Assembly (NCBI GenBank): GCA_014378195.1
Contig: JACMOC010000083.1
Location: 194,149 to 258,148, forward strand
Length of the DNA stretch: 64,000 bases
Direction: 5' to 3'
From: Oligoflexus sp.
GTDB lineage: Bacteria > Bdellovibrionota_B > Oligoflexia > Oligoflexales > Oligoflexaceae
Below the pieces are notes generated by a model. The model made no database searches. It was not told the DNA's origin and worked only from the letters and a program-made list of their open reading frames with translations. This document shows, one piece after another, positions 1 to 9,496 of this stretch. A program made the translations under genes and the position numbers. Position 1 is the stretch's first letter. The number at the start of each line of letters is the position of its first letter.

Positions 1-129
1 TTTTACGGCGAGACTATTCTCGTTTATTTTAGGCAGTTCAAGCTTGCTTTGCTTGGTTTCATAGCTCTGGGTTTGCTTTATTATCTGGCCCGAAAGTTCT
101 GGAAAAAAAGTGGGACACCAGTGGCTTAG
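1..129 (+). CDS. C-terminal end of a membrane protein (partial)
   Basis: The first 42 codons in frame 1 are open and end at TAG (127-129). The residues form a hydrophobic helix (roughly LALLGFIALGLLYYLA) followed by a basic tail (ARKFWKKSG). That is the usual end of a polytopic inner-membrane protein with its C-terminus in the cytoplasm. The layout would suit a DedA-type protein, but too little is present to name a family. The gene begins outside the window. An intrinsic terminator follows 20 bases after the stop. Confidence 0.55.
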   Translation, partial: FYGETILVYFRQFKLALLGFIALGLLYYLARKFWKKSGTPVA

Positions 130-148
130 TAAAATAGTAGTACTCAAT

Positions 149-175
149 AGAAAGTCGGAGCCAGTCCGGCTTTCT
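149..175. terminator. intrinsic terminator between convergent genes
   Basis: An 11-bp stem (AGAAAGTCGGA / TCCGGCTTTCT, one G-T pair) with loop GCCAG is followed by ATTTTAT. It lies between the stop of the first gene and the stop of the convergent class II fumarase at 195, so it may serve both directions. Confidence 0.7.
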
Positions 176-194
176 ATTTTATGACTTCGATGTA

Positions 195-1583
195 TTACTT
201 CGTATTCGGTCCTATCATAGTCTCCGGTCTCACCACGCGATCAAACTCATCCATCGACACAAGATTCAATTTTTCCGCTGCCTCACGGAGCGTTAGACCA
301 TGATCGAGCGCATAGTTGGCGAGCTTCGCAGCTTGGTCATAACCAATGACGGGATTGAGTGCCGTCACCAGCATGAGGGAACGATCGAGATGCTCACGCA
401 TGTGTTTTTCGTCAGGGACCATCCCGTCTACACAGTTCTCGCGGAAGCTTTTGCAGGCGTCGGTCATAAGCTCGGTTGAATGCATAATATTATAAATGAT
501 CAAGGGTTTATAAGTGTTTAACTGCAATTGCCCCTGACTCCCCGCAAAACTCACCGCAAAATCGTTGCCAATCGTTTGAATCGAAACCATCGTGAGGGCT
601 TCCACTTGAGTTGGGTTTACCTTGCCGGGCATGATAGAGCTGCCAGGCTCATTAGCAGGTAATTTCAGCTCCCCAAAGCCTGTTCTGGGGCCACTCGCAA
701 GGAGCCTAAGGTCGTTGGCAATCTTGATACATGCCACGGCCAGAACCTTCAGCGTGGAACTCGCAAATACCAAAGGATCGTGCGCGGCAATCAAGGCGAA
801 CTTGTTCTCGGCTGGGGTGAACGGAATACCCGTCAGTTCTGTCAGTTTCTTCGCGATAACTTCGGCAAAACGAATGTGGGTATTGAGCCCGGTGCCGATA
901 GCCGTCCCGCCGAGCGGGAGAGGCAGAACACTCTCCAGCCCTTGTTTGAGACATTTCTCAGCAAATTCAAGCTGCGCCGCATGGCCGCTCAATTCTTGCC
1001 CGAAGGTCATAGGCGTCGCATCCATCATATGGGTACGGCCAATCTTCATGACCGATTTATACTGCTCGGATTTTTTCTCAAACGCGAGGCGCAGGGCCTC
1101 AACAGTCGGAATAAGCTTTTTCGTCCACATTTGAGCTGTAACAATATGCATCACAGCTGAAAAAACGTCATTGCTCGACTGCGAAATATTTACGTCGTCA
1201 TGCGCGTCTATCTTAGCCCCTCCAGCGGCTTTGGCTTTTTCTGCAGCCCGATGCGCGATGACTTCGTTGAGATTCATGTGGGTTTGGGTGCCGCTGCCCG
1301 TTTGCCACACTACGAGGGGGAACTGATCGTCAAGTTCGCCTGCTATGATTTCGTCACACACTGCGGCGATGATCTTCGCCTTCTCTGGCGCCAGCAAACC
1401 AAGCTCGGTATTCGCAAGGGCCGCCGCTTTTTTAAGTAAGGCAAATCCATGTATAAATTCAGGCGAGAATGTGTCGTGGCCAATTTTGAACATATTGAGA
1501 GAACGCTGCGTTTGTGCTCCGTATAAACGATCGGAGGGAATGGTCACTTCGCCCATGCTGTCTGATTCCGTGCGAAAATCCAT
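195..1583 (-). CDS. fumC: Class II fumarate hydratase
   Basis: Catalyses reversible hydration of fumarate to L-malate in the TCA cycle; the class II enzyme is an iron-free cytoplasmic tetramer. The 462-residue length matches FumC. The family signature GSSIMPGKVNP lies at 314-324 (the mobile SS loop), SGSGTQTHMN at about 96-104 and GRTHMMDATP, which carries the catalytic histidine, at about 182-191. The ATG is preceded by AAGGAA. It follows the class I fumarase on the same strand, but a strong terminator (1739-1768) separates the two, so they are probably transcribed independently. The family also includes aspartase and argininosuccinate lyase, but the sequence is typical FumC throughout. Confidence 0.97.
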   Translation of the reverse strand: MDFRTESDSMGEVTIPSDRLYGAQTQRSLNMFKIGHDTFSPEFIHGFALLKKAAALANTELGLLAPEKAKIIAAVCDEIIAGELDDQFPLVVWQTGSGTQTHMNLNEVIAHRAAEKAKAAGGAKIDAHDDVNISQSSNDVFSAVMHIVTAQMWTKKLIPTVEALRLAFEKKSEQYKSVMKIGRTHMMDATPMTFGQELSGHAAQLEFAEKCLKQGLESVLPLPLGGTAIGTGLNTHIRFAEVIAKKLTELTGIPFTPAENKFALIAAHDPLVFASSTLKVLAVACIKIANDLRLLASGPRTGFGELKLPANEPGSSIMPGKVNPTQVEALTMVSIQTIGNDFAVSFAGSQGQLQLNTYKPLIIYNIMHSTELMTDACKSFRENCVDGMVPDEKHMREHLDRSLMLVTALNPVIGYDQAAKLANYALDHGLTLREAAEKLNLVSMDEFDRVVRPETMIGPNTK

Positions 1584-1738
1584 GTCGATGTTCCTTATCT
1601 AGACTTATAAACGTGACGCGTTCCAGACGAGCATCGATGAGCACTGATAAAGACGCAAGAGGCGAATTTTGTTATCAGATTAAATAAGCCTAAATTGTGC
1701 GGAGATCGCGAAATTTGCCTAAGGATAAAAGGCGGAAA

Positions 1739-1768
1739 AAGCTCTCCCCAAGAGGTGAAGGAGAGCTT
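1739..1768 (-). terminator. intrinsic terminator of the class I fumarase gene
   Basis: Read on the minus strand, a 9-bp perfect stem (AAGCTCTCC / GGAGAGCTT) with a 12-base loop is followed directly by TTTTT. It begins 12 bases beyond the fumarase stop codon, and separates that gene from fumC. Confidence 0.8.
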
Positions 1769-1779
1769 ATGCGAGAAGC

Positions 1780-3402
1780 TTAACCTTCGGCTTTGCCACC
1801 GCTGAACGGAGCGTAGAAGTCGTTGCCTTTGTCATCCACAACAATAAATGCCGGGAAGTTTTTGACTTTGATTTTGCGGATGGCTTCCATACCGAGATCC
1901 TCAAAATCAACCAGCTCAACACTTTCGATGTTTTCTTTGGCGAGGATGGCAGCGGGTCCACCAATCGATCCCAAATAAAATCCCTTGTAGGTCTGGCAAG
2001 CGTCGGTGACTTGCTGGGTCCGGTTGCCTTTGGCCAATATAATGCGCGAGCCACCTTTTGCCATAAACGGAGCAACATAGGGATCCATGCGGCCGGCCGT
2101 CGTAGGTCCGAAACTTCCTGAGGGCATACCTTCAGGCGTCTTTGCCGGGCCTGCATAGTAGATCGGGTGGTTTTTCATGTATTCAGGCATGGGCTTGCCC
2201 TCATCGAGCATTTTTTGCAGACGGGCATGAGCCACGTCGCGTGCCACTATTAAAGTGCCCTTAAGCAAAAGACGAGTTTTGACGGGGTATTTGCTCAATT
2301 CGGCGATGACTTTTTCGATCGGTTGATCAAGATCTATCTCGACTGGTTTTTCGAGAGTCGGGTCTTGGGCAGGCAGAAAGCGAGCCGGGTTGGTTTCCAG
2401 TTGCTCGAGGAATATACCTTCGGCTGTGATTTTGCCTCGCACGTTGCGGTCGGCACTGCAGCTCACACCGATTCCAACAGGACACGAAGCGGCGTGACGC
2501 ATCATACGTATCACGCGAACATCGTGAATGAAATATTTGCCGCCGAACTGAGCACCTATGCCCATTTCCGCACAGAGTTTGGTAATGCGTTTTTCCCACT
2601 CAAGGTCTCGATAACTTTGGCCAAAAGCGTTACCTTCAGTCGGTAGATTGTCGAGGTTTTTAGCCGAAGCTTCCTTGACGACTTTCAGAACCGTTTCGGC
2701 CGATGGCCCGCCGATAACGACAGCCAAATGATAAGGAGGGCAGGCGGAAGTCCCGAGTTTACTGATCTTTTCCTGAAGAAACTTCATCAGTTTTTCTTCG
2801 TTCAAAAGCGACTTGGTTTCTTGAAATAAAAAGCTTTTGTTCGCTGAACCGCCGCCTTTGGCGAGGAAGGTGAAATCGTAACTCTGACCATAAGTGGAAT
2901 AAATATCGATCTGAGCCGGCAGGTTAGAACCGGTGTTTTTTTCCTCAAACATACTCAAAGGCGCGAGCTGTGAGTAACGAAGATTTTCTTGTTGATAGGT
3001 CTTAAAGATGCCGCGTGACAGAGCTTCACCATCATCGATGCCCGTAAACACAGAATCGCCTTTTTTGCCGATAACAATAGCGGTGCCAGTATCTTGGCAA
3101 CTCGGGAGTTTGCCTTCTGCAGCGACGACGGCGTTTTTGAGCAGAGTATGAGCTACAAAACGATCATTGTCAGAGGCTTCCGGATCGCTGAGGATATTGG
3201 CAAGGTTCTGAAGGTGTGCTGTTCTCAGGAAAAACGAAACGTCTTTCAGAGCTACTTTGGCAAGAAGCTCCAATCCCTCGGGCTCTACCTTGAGCATCGT
3301 TTGGCCGTTGACGGTAAACGTGGAAACGTGATCTTTCGTGAGGAGTCGATATTGGGTCGTATCGGGTCCAACGGGCAAGAGCTTTTGGTAGTGAAAGTCC
3401 AT
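1780..3402 (-). CDS. Class I (iron-sulfur) fumarate hydratase
   Basis: Oxygen-sensitive [4Fe-4S] fumarase of the FumA/FumB type, interconverting fumarate and malate. The chosen ATG (3402) gives 540 residues, close to E. coli FumA, and has AAAGGAACCCCC upstream; the frame continues 20 codons further without a better site. The likely three cluster cysteines lie in [19 protein letters not shown] and VSCSADRN. Alpha and beta domains are fused in one chain, as in the homodimeric bacterial enzyme. It is divergent from the methyltransferase gene at 3495 with about 90 bases between them. Having this enzyme beside the iron-independent FumC suggests a back-up when oxidants or iron shortage inactivate the cluster; that role is inferred. 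Confidence 0.93.
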   Translation of the reverse strand: MDFHYQKLLPVGPDTTQYRLLTKDHVSTFTVNGQTMLKVEPEGLELLAKVALKDVSFFLRTAHLQNLANILSDPEASDNDRFVAHTLLKNAVVAAEGKLPSCQDTGTAIVIGKKGDSVFTGIDDGEALSRGIFKTYQQENLRYSQLAPLSMFEEKNTGSNLPAQIDIYSTYGQSYDFTFLAKGGGSANKSFLFQETKSLLNEEKLMKFLQEKISKLGTSACPPYHLAVVIGGPSAETVLKVVKEASAKNLDNLPTEGNAFGQSYRDLEWEKRITKLCAEMGIGAQFGGKYFIHDVRVIRMMRHAASCPVGIGVSCSADRNVRGKITAEGIFLEQLETNPARFLPAQDPTLEKPVEIDLDQPIEKVIAELSKYPVKTRLLLKGTLIVARDVAHARLQKMLDEGKPMPEYMKNHPIYYAGPAKTPEGMPSGSFGPTTAGRMDPYVAPFMAKGGSRIILAKGNRTQQVTDACQTYKGFYLGSIGGPAAILAKENIESVELVDFEDLGMEAIRKIKVKNFPAFIVVDDKGNDFYAPFSGGKAEG

Positions 3403-3494
3403 GGGGGTTCCTTTAAAAAGAATCGAAGCCGATAGTATAAATATCTGCTGGGATACGGTCAATCACTGACCCGGCATTGCCTTGGGAGTTCGCT

Positions 3495-4175
3495 GTGAAT
3501 AGGGCTCAGATTCTGGACTTAATGAGAAGCGTTACCAAGTTGGAGTCGCCTCGCCTTGTACCTGAGCTTACACTTGCCTTAGTGACCGCCCAAAGCCCTT
3601 GGTGGAGCCAAACGCCTGATGATTTAGAGGGAGCCGGCATTGCTGAGCCATTTTGGGGTTTCGCTTGGGGCGGAGGCCAATGTGTTGCCCGTTATATTTT
3701 AGATAATCCGGATTTGGTACGCGGAAAGCATGTCATTGATTTCGGAGCTGGGGGTGGTCTCATCACCTTGGCCGCTCTGCTGTGTGACGCAGCTGAAGTT
3801 GTAGCCACGGAGATCGACCCCTGGGCTATCATGGCCCTCGAGATGAATATCGCGGATAGGCCAGGTCGTCAGTGTGTGATTATGAGCTGCGAGGATTGGA
3901 TAGGGCGCCCCTTACCACAGGGGACTATGCTTTTATGTGGCGATATGAGTTACGAGGAAAACCTCACGGTTCGTCTGCTTGATTGGTTCGCGACGCTAGA
4001 AGGTTGCACCATACTGATCGGTGATCCGGGCCGGGGGTTCGTTGACGGGAGTTTGTTTGAGGTGCTCGCTCGATACATGGTCCCGAGCGACAACGATTCG
4101 GACGGAACTGTGAGCGTTGAGGGGGCCGTTCTCTTGTACGCGCCAAAGTCAGGTCGCTCGGACCCGGTCTATTAA
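3495..4175 (+). CDS. METTL20-like class I methyltransferase
   Basis: SAM-dependent protein methyltransferase relative. The 226-residue product has PFWGFAWGGGQ followed by motif I HVIDFGAGGGLITLAA and an acidic ATEIDPWA loop. This is the arrangement of the METTL20/ETFBKMT group, which methylates lysines of electron-transfer flavoprotein beta and, in some bacteria, ribosomal protein L7/L12. The target here is not known. I chose the GTG at 3495 because GGGAG precedes it at good spacing; an in-frame TTG at 3477 has no such site. It is a single gene, divergent from the class I fumarase. Confidence 0.75.
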   Translation: MNRAQILDLMRSVTKLESPRLVPELTLALVTAQSPWWSQTPDDLEGAGIAEPFWGFAWGGGQCVARYILDNPDLVRGKHVIDFGAGGGLITLAALLCDAAEVVATEIDPWAIMALEMNIADRPGRQCVIMSCEDWIGRPLPQGTMLLCGDMSYEENLTVRLLDWFATLEGCTILIGDPGRGFVDGSLFEVLARYMVPSDNDSDGTVSVEGAVLLYAPKSGRSDPVY

Positions 4176-4258
4176 AAATGGAAATTTAACAGTGGATTGA
4201 GACCGATTAGCGAGCGTGTTATGGTGGTAACAACAATAGACCAGCCAGCGGGTGACAT

Positions 4259-4834
4259 ATGAAATTTCGACTTTTGGGCCTTATGTTCCTCGGAACCTTT
4301 GCATGTAAAACATCCGAAGCCGTTTCCGAACAAAAGATGAATTCAAGCGCTCAGTCTTCTGCAACAGCAGTCATGAAGGGTCCAGTCGAGCCGGGAGCAT
4401 CACCAAAAGTGGAGAGTGAAAGTCTTTTGAAATGGCGGGTCGGGCGCTTTACGATAGGCGCCGATTCGAATGAAAAAATGGACAAAGAAGGCTCCATCGC
4501 TTGCGATATCACGGCCTCGGCGGTTAAAAAACACCTAGGGAACGATAAGTTGGTCGCCTTGCAAAAGTCCATTGCGACTCTCTATCCGATTCGTGCAAAT
4601 CGGAGTGTCAGCCCGATTTTCCGGGGCCTGAAGGAGTCGAGAGAGCTTGTTGCATCCTTGAATGGCGAGGAGTTTTTGATTGAAAAAATGTTTCAATCGC
4701 GCGATGCCATATCTCCTCTCACTGTTGCGACCCCGAGTCGATCGATTCCGACAAGTTCGCCGGAGACAGAGAGTTTGGAGCTGCTTATGACCGTGGCGAC
4801 CAATCCTTTGTTATGTCCCAAACTTCCCATTTAA
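4259..4834 (+). CDS. Putative lipoprotein, unknown function
   Basis: 191 residues. The N-terminus MKFRLLGLMFLGTFAC is a short lipoprotein signal peptide with Cys16 as the probable lipidation site. A low-complexity Ser/Ala/Lys stretch follows to about residue 55. The rest is a mixed polar domain without a family I recognise. The ribosome binding site is weak (GGGTGA close to the ATG). The next gene (DUF2721) starts 13 bases after the stop, so the two may be co-transcribed. Confidence 0.6.
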   Translation: MKFRLLGLMFLGTFACKTSEAVSEQKMNSSAQSSATAVMKGPVEPGASPKVESESLLKWRVGRFTIGADSNEKMDKEGSIACDITASAVKKHLGNDKLVALQKSIATLYPIRANRSVSPIFRGLKESRELVASLNGEEFLIEKMFQSRDAISPLTVATPSRSIPTSSPETESLELLMTVATNPLLCPKLPI

Positions 4835-4846
4835 AACGAGTCCTGA

Positions 4847-5353
4847 GTGAACCATGTAGAAAGTGCTGAAATCGCAAAGATGATGACGTCTTCTATTGCG
4901 CCTGTTTTTCTCATTACCGGTATCGCTGGTATTCTCTCTATTATGTCGCTCCGCTATGGGCGGATTATTGATAGAATTCGGACTCTTCTGAGGGAGGGCC
5001 CGAAGCTCTATCAAAAAGAACTAGGAAACGAACACCTCCACCGCGAATTGCGAACTCTCTACCGACGGGCCCGCATCCTAAGGGTGGCTATCATCACCGA
5101 AGTGGCCTCGATTTTTGCGATTTCGCTGACGATCTTCGCAATGTTTTTCTCCTTGAGTTTTGGTGTGGACGTTATGTTTGGGCCACAATTTCTCTTCATT
5201 GCGAGTCTTTTATGCCTCATGATTGGGCTGGGGCTTTTTATACAGGATTACGCTCTGTCGCTCGATTGCATCGAAAACGATATGGGCGTCCGCTCGGATA
5301 TGAATGTAGGGCAGGAGGCCTCGCGTTCTATGTTTGACACGCTGAAGTGGTAA
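4847..5353 (+). CDS. DUF2721 family membrane protein
   Basis: 168 residues with a hydrophobic N-terminal segment (about 13-33), the family stretch SLRYGRIIDRIRTLL, a charged helical middle and two further transmembrane helices (about 84-130). This is the layout of DUF2721 proteins, whose function is unknown. The start is GTG; a later ATG at 4880 would remove residues that normally precede the first helix in this family. The stop lies 2 bases from the stop of the convergent HEAT-repeat gene, leaving no room for a terminator. Confidence 0.7.
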   Translation: MNHVESAEIAKMMTSSIAPVFLITGIAGILSIMSLRYGRIIDRIRTLLREGPKLYQKELGNEHLHRELRTLYRRARILRVAIITEVASIFAISLTIFAMFFSLSFGVDVMFGPQFLFIASLLCLMIGLGLFIQDYALSLDCIENDMGVRSDMNVGQEASRSMFDTLKW

Positions 5354-5355
5354 AT

Positions 5356-7137
5356 TTACTCCGAATCATCGGTTTTGCTTAAGATCTTGTCTCGAATATA
5401 CTTTCGCATATCTTCGGATTCGAGTTTTTCGGCTAGAAGGGTCAGACCGTTCCTTGAGTAGGCCGGATTGTGCTCATAGACATCGAGAAGCGTGTTTACG
5501 GCTGACAGGGTAAGGTCACGGTCATCATGAGGCCAGGTCACAGTTTTGGCCGCAATACGGTCACACATCTCTTTGGATAGCTGACGCACTGAGAGGGCTC
5601 GGAGGATCTCGAGTGAGATGACGGCATCCTGCTCTTTTTCCAAAGCGTCGATGAGAGTCTTGTCTATATCTGCGCCCGGTATAAAACGAAGCGAATAATA
5701 AGCAAGCTTTCGTGTGGAAGCTGCCGGAGCCTTTAGGTTTTCGGTTAAACCGGGAAGTAAATCGCGGCTGCCCGTGTTGCCAATTGCTCGAATAATACCG
5801 TTTTTGGTATTAAGATCATCCTTCGCGTCAGCAGCGTTCAGTGCGGTATTAAGGCTAGGGACGAGCTCCGGAAATTTATCGCCGAGGACGTTTCCGGCAA
5901 GGGACGCCCCCATATAGGATTTAAAGGAGAGCTCCGTATCGGGTGCTTCCGTTTCGGCCACGCGAAGCACCCGACGCGCGCTGTCGGGCGTCATGGACGA
6001 GGACTGTCCATAGGCGCCAATTGCATTTTCACGGCACAATTCGTTTTTGCAGTCCGTTTGCAAAAGGTCTGCGAGGGTGTCTGAAACAGCTGGGATCTCT
6101 GCGCCTGCCAGTACGCTGAACAGCACGTTCATCTGCCCTTCCGCATCGGGATTGGTTTGTGGATCTAGACCCAAAATTGCTGTTTTGATGCTTGAAAGTA
6201 ACTTCGGATCTGCATCTAATGCATCCGCGAGTGCCATAAAAGCGTCAGCCCTTTCCTGCGGTGTATTTTTAGAATTCAGCTTCTTTACAGCCTCGAGAAT
6301 TTCGCTGATGGGCAGAATTTTTTTGCCGTCCGCATCGTTACTTTTGTTCAAGTCGGACACCAAAACCAATTGGGAACGATCTACAGTTTTTTGATCGGTC
6401 ACAGCTATTTGTTTTGATCCGCTGTGGGAAACGTCGAAGTGAGTCCGTACGATATAAGAATCCCCTTTATCGCTTTCCGTGAAAAACGCCAGATCCCCTC
6501 CCATCTTTTGGAGGATGCTTTGGGCATCAAAAACATAATAAAGAGTGTTGGACTTTTCGTCGGTTTTTAAAGAACCGCGGATCGTTTGTCCCCAGGACCG
6601 TCTTACTCCAAATCCATCCTGCAGTCTGTCGATCGTGTATTCCACTCGGATGAGGCTTTTTTCTTCGAGTTCATTTTGGAAAAAATGCTTTGTTTCCGAG
6701 AGGGTAAACGGTAATAGCAGCTTGGTCAAAAAATGGTCCTGAAATGAGATGAAAGGCTGTGGGAAATTTAAGGAGAGAAAGTTTTGGAGCGTGCCATCAA
6801 GGGCTTTGGAATCCGTCGTTTGACCTATCATGTCCTTTGGATCTACAGTTTTTTCACCTGAAACGAACTTCCCGAAGGACAGCCAGGTCGTGGTCGTCTC
6901 ATTGGTGTTCTGCAGGCGACTCTCCAGCACACCCTCGAGATCGAGTATGGTTTTTTCGCTGTCGGGAGTTTTTAAAAGCGTCGTCATGCGAACCGAATAT
7001 TCATCCGCGACCTTAGGGACGACCACTTTTGCTTCCGATGATAACGCGTTCTTCGGTATATACCGAAACACTGCAAATCCAATGACCACTAAAATGAGTG
7101 CTATTCCAGTCAAGATCAAAACGTGATTCTTTTTCAT
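5356..7137 (-). CDS. Membrane-anchored HEAT-repeat protein
   Basis: 593 residues. An N-terminal transmembrane anchor (MKKNHVLILTGIALILVVIGFAVF) is followed by an extracytoplasmic region. The first 250 residues look strand-rich. From about residue 280 to the end the chain is all-helical with HEAT/armadillo-type repeats, for example GIIRAIGNTGSRDLLPGL and KLAYYSLRFIPGADIDKTL. A beta-rich front half followed by a helical superhelix recalls the lipid-binding N-terminal module of vitellogenin/apolipoprotein B, but I see no diagnostic motif. Two nearby cysteines (TDCKNELC) could form a disulfide. Function is unknown. It has a good ATG and is probably a single gene. Confidence 0.7.
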   Translation of the reverse strand: MKKNHVLILTGIALILVVIGFAVFRYIPKNALSSEAKVVVPKVADEYSVRMTTLLKTPDSEKTILDLEGVLESRLQNTNETTTTWLSFGKFVSGEKTVDPKDMIGQTTDSKALDGTLQNFLSLNFPQPFISFQDHFLTKLLLPFTLSETKHFFQNELEEKSLIRVEYTIDRLQDGFGVRRSWGQTIRGSLKTDEKSNTLYYVFDAQSILQKMGGDLAFFTESDKGDSYIVRTHFDVSHSGSKQIAVTDQKTVDRSQLVLVSDLNKSNDADGKKILPISEILEAVKKLNSKNTPQERADAFMALADALDADPKLLSSIKTAILGLDPQTNPDAEGQMNVLFSVLAGAEIPAVSDTLADLLQTDCKNELCRENAIGAYGQSSSMTPDSARRVLRVAETEAPDTELSFKSYMGASLAGNVLGDKFPELVPSLNTALNAADAKDDLNTKNGIIRAIGNTGSRDLLPGLTENLKAPAASTRKLAYYSLRFIPGADIDKTLIDALEKEQDAVISLEILRALSVRQLSKEMCDRIAAKTVTWPHDDRDLTLSAVNTLLDVYEHNPAYSRNGLTLLAEKLESEDMRKYIRDKILSKTDDSE

Positions 7138-7331
7138 AAATCAATCCGTAATTTACAGCGAAGTGTGAGAATAATTTATACCACGTTTAGAGATATTTGC
7201 TCCTGGATTTTCTCGGAAATGGACGTCAAGAATGGGACGATCGCCGCCTCGTTGAGTTTCCCAATGAGGCAGTGACCGAGACTTGGGGAAGGAAGGTCCC
7301 GTAGCTATTTAAGTGTTTGAGGAATCGATGA

Positions 7332-7347
7332 ATTGTTTTAAAACAAT
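7332..7347. promoter_or_regulatory. 16-bp perfect palindrome upstream of the M3 peptidase gene
   Basis: ATTGTTTTAAAACAAT is a perfect dyad in the 270-base gap between the divergent HEAT-repeat and peptidase genes, 60 bases before the peptidase ATG. AT-rich dyads of this length often bind dimeric repressors. No binding protein can be named, and no T-run follows, so it is not a terminator. Confidence 0.35.
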
Positions 7348-7407
7348 ATCTTAGCCTTAACCTAAAGGCTGTACAAAAACCAATGAGCCGAGAGCAGCGG
7401 AGTTTTT

Positions 7408-9495
7408 ATGCCAAATCACAGCCCATCTCCCATCTCAACTGATCCAGGACGCGTGCTTACACAACCATGGCAAGGGCCTTATGGGGGCGTACCGCCTTTC
7501 AAGTCCGTGAAAGTCAGTGATTTTAAACCGGCGATACTTGCTGGAATCGAAGCCTACAAACGTGAGATCGAAACGATCGTCGGTGCCCTATTGCCCGCGT
7601 CGTTCGACAATACTATTTCCACACTCGAAGATAGTGGACGCGACCTCGACCGTGTCCTTAGGGTCTACAGTATCTGGTCGGGAACCATGAGCAGTCCTGA
7701 CTTTCAGCTTCTGGAAAAAGAGCTTGCGCCACAAATCGCAGCCTTTACTGATGAAATCATGCAAAATGAAAAACTCTTCAAAAGAATCGCAACCATTTAC
7801 CAATCTCCTACTCTGAAGTCATTAAATGACGAGCAGCAGCGCCTCGTGTGGAAGTGCTATACTGATTTTGTGCGGGCTGGGGCTCAGCTCGATGGGCCTA
7901 AAAAAGCTCGCTTATCATCGATAAATCAGCGGCTAGCCAGTCTATTTACGGCGTTTAATCAGAACCTTTTGGAAGACGAACGCGCTTATACTTTGCTTTC
8001 GACACAAGACGAACTTATAGGGCCCACCCTTTCTCTCACAGCCTCATTTGCAGCCGCCGCAACGCACCTTGGACTGCCGGGGCTTTGGGCTGTGCCAAAC
8101 ACCCGTTCCTCCGTCGAACCCTTCCTTGTGTACTCAGAGCGGGCCGATCTTAGGAAAAAAGTCTGGGATTTGTTTATGAAAAGAGGAGGGAACCCAGGCG
8201 CGCATAACAATAAGCCTCTCATCACCGAAATTCTCAGTCTACGAGCCGAACGTGCAAAACTTCTTGGTTACGAAACTCATGCCCACTGGCGACTGGAAAA
8301 GGAGATGGCAAAAACGCCTGCACAGGCTCTTGGGCTCATGACAAAAGTCTGGGCTCCGGCTTTAGCCCGCGTTGGCGAAGAGGTGCGTGAAATGCTTTCG
8401 GTTGCAAAGATTGATAGCGCAAAAGACACAATCGATCCGTGGGATTATCGTTTTTACGCAGAAAAAGTAAGAAAGCTGAAATACGACGTGGATGAAGCCG
8501 AAATCAAACCCTATTTTGAGCTGGAAGGTCTACGCGAGGGAATGTTTTGGGTAGCGGGCGAACTCTACGATTTTGAATTTATCAAAACGGATTCTGTCGC
8601 CGTTCCTCACCCCGAGGTCCGTGTCTGGGAAGTGCAAAACAAGGCAACGGGCAAACACATCGGCCTTTGGTTTTTTGATCCCTATGCACGGGCGTGCAAA
8701 CGTTCGGGCGCGTGGATGAGTAGTTATAGGCGTCAAGAGAAGTTTAACGGTACGGTTTCCACCATAGTTTCTAATAACAGTAATTTCGTGAATGCTGCTC
8801 CTGGGGATCCCATATTGATCAGCCTTCACGATGCAAAAACACTTTTTCATGAGTTTGGTCATGCGCTGCATGGTCTTTCCTCGGACGTGCAGTACCCGAG
8901 CCTTGCCGGAACTATGGTGCCGCGTGATTACGTGGAATTTCCGTCCCAGCTTTTCGAGGACTGGCTTTTAACGCCCGAAGTTCTAAACCAATTTGCTCTT
9001 CATTATCAGACGAAAGAACCGATGCCGATCGCGCTTGTCACAAAAATCAAAAAAGCAGGATCATTTAATCAAGGGTTTGAAACGCTTGAATATTTGTCGA
9101 GTGCGATCGTTGATATGCATTATCATTTGAGTCAAAACCGGAACATTGATCCCGACGTTTTTGAGGCCGGGATCCTGGATGAGCTCAAGATGCCTAAAGA
9201 GGTGGTCATGCGTCACCGATCGCCACATTTTGCACATATTTTCGGAAGCGATGGCTATTCGGCTGGTTACTATAGTTATTTATGGGCAGATACTTTGAGT
9301 GCTTCCACATTCGAAGCCTTTATCGAAGGGAATGGGCCTTACGACAAGGCTGTTGCCCAACGCTTACAGAAATATGTTTTGTCGAAAGGCAACTCGATCG
9401 ATCCCGCGCAAGCATTTTTGGCCTTTCGCGGCCGAGAACCGGATAGCGAAGCCTTGATGCGAAAACGCGGATTCTCATCGCTTCCGTTGGCGTAA
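7408..9495 (+). CDS. M3 family zinc metallopeptidase (Dcp/oligopeptidase A type)
   Basis: 695-residue cytoplasmic-type peptidase of the thimet oligopeptidase family, degrading short peptides. The zinc motif HEFGH is at 481-485 (context LFHEFGHALHGL). The third ligand glutamate should be in the DYVEFPSQLFE segment about 25 residues later. The start GPYGGVPPFKSVKVSDF matches peptidyl-dipeptidase Dcp and its relatives, and there is no signal peptide. GGAG lies 5 bases before the ATG. The stop ends 1 base before that of the convergent gene. Whether it is a dipeptidyl carboxypeptidase or an oligopeptidase cannot be decided from sequence. Confidence 0.93.
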   Translation: MPNHSPSPISTDPGRVLTQPWQGPYGGVPPFKSVKVSDFKPAILAGIEAYKREIETIVGALLPASFDNTISTLEDSGRDLDRVLRVYSIWSGTMSSPDFQLLEKELAPQIAAFTDEIMQNEKLFKRIATIYQSPTLKSLNDEQQRLVWKCYTDFVRAGAQLDGPKKARLSSINQRLASLFTAFNQNLLEDERAYTLLSTQDELIGPTLSLTASFAAAATHLGLPGLWAVPNTRSSVEPFLVYSERADLRKKVWDLFMKRGGNPGAHNNKPLITEILSLRAERAKLLGYETHAHWRLEKEMAKTPAQALGLMTKVWAPALARVGEEVREMLSVAKIDSAKDTIDPWDYRFYAEKVRKLKYDVDEAEIKPYFELEGLREGMFWVAGELYDFEFIKTDSVAVPHPEVRVWEVQNKATGKHIGLWFFDPYARACKRSGAWMSSYRRQEKFNGTVSTIVSNNSNFVNAAPGDPILISLHDAKTLFHEFGHALHGLSSDVQYPSLAGTMVPRDYVEFPSQLFEDWLLTPEVLNQFALHYQTKEPMPIALVTKIKKAGSFNQGFETLEYLSSAIVDMHYHLSQNRNIDPDVFEAGILDELKMPKEVVMRHRSPHFAHIFGSDGYSAGYYSYLWADTLSASTFEAFIEGNGPYDKAVAQRLQKYVLSKGNSIDPAQAFLAFRGREPDSEALMRKRGFSSLPLA

Positions 9496-9496
9496 A

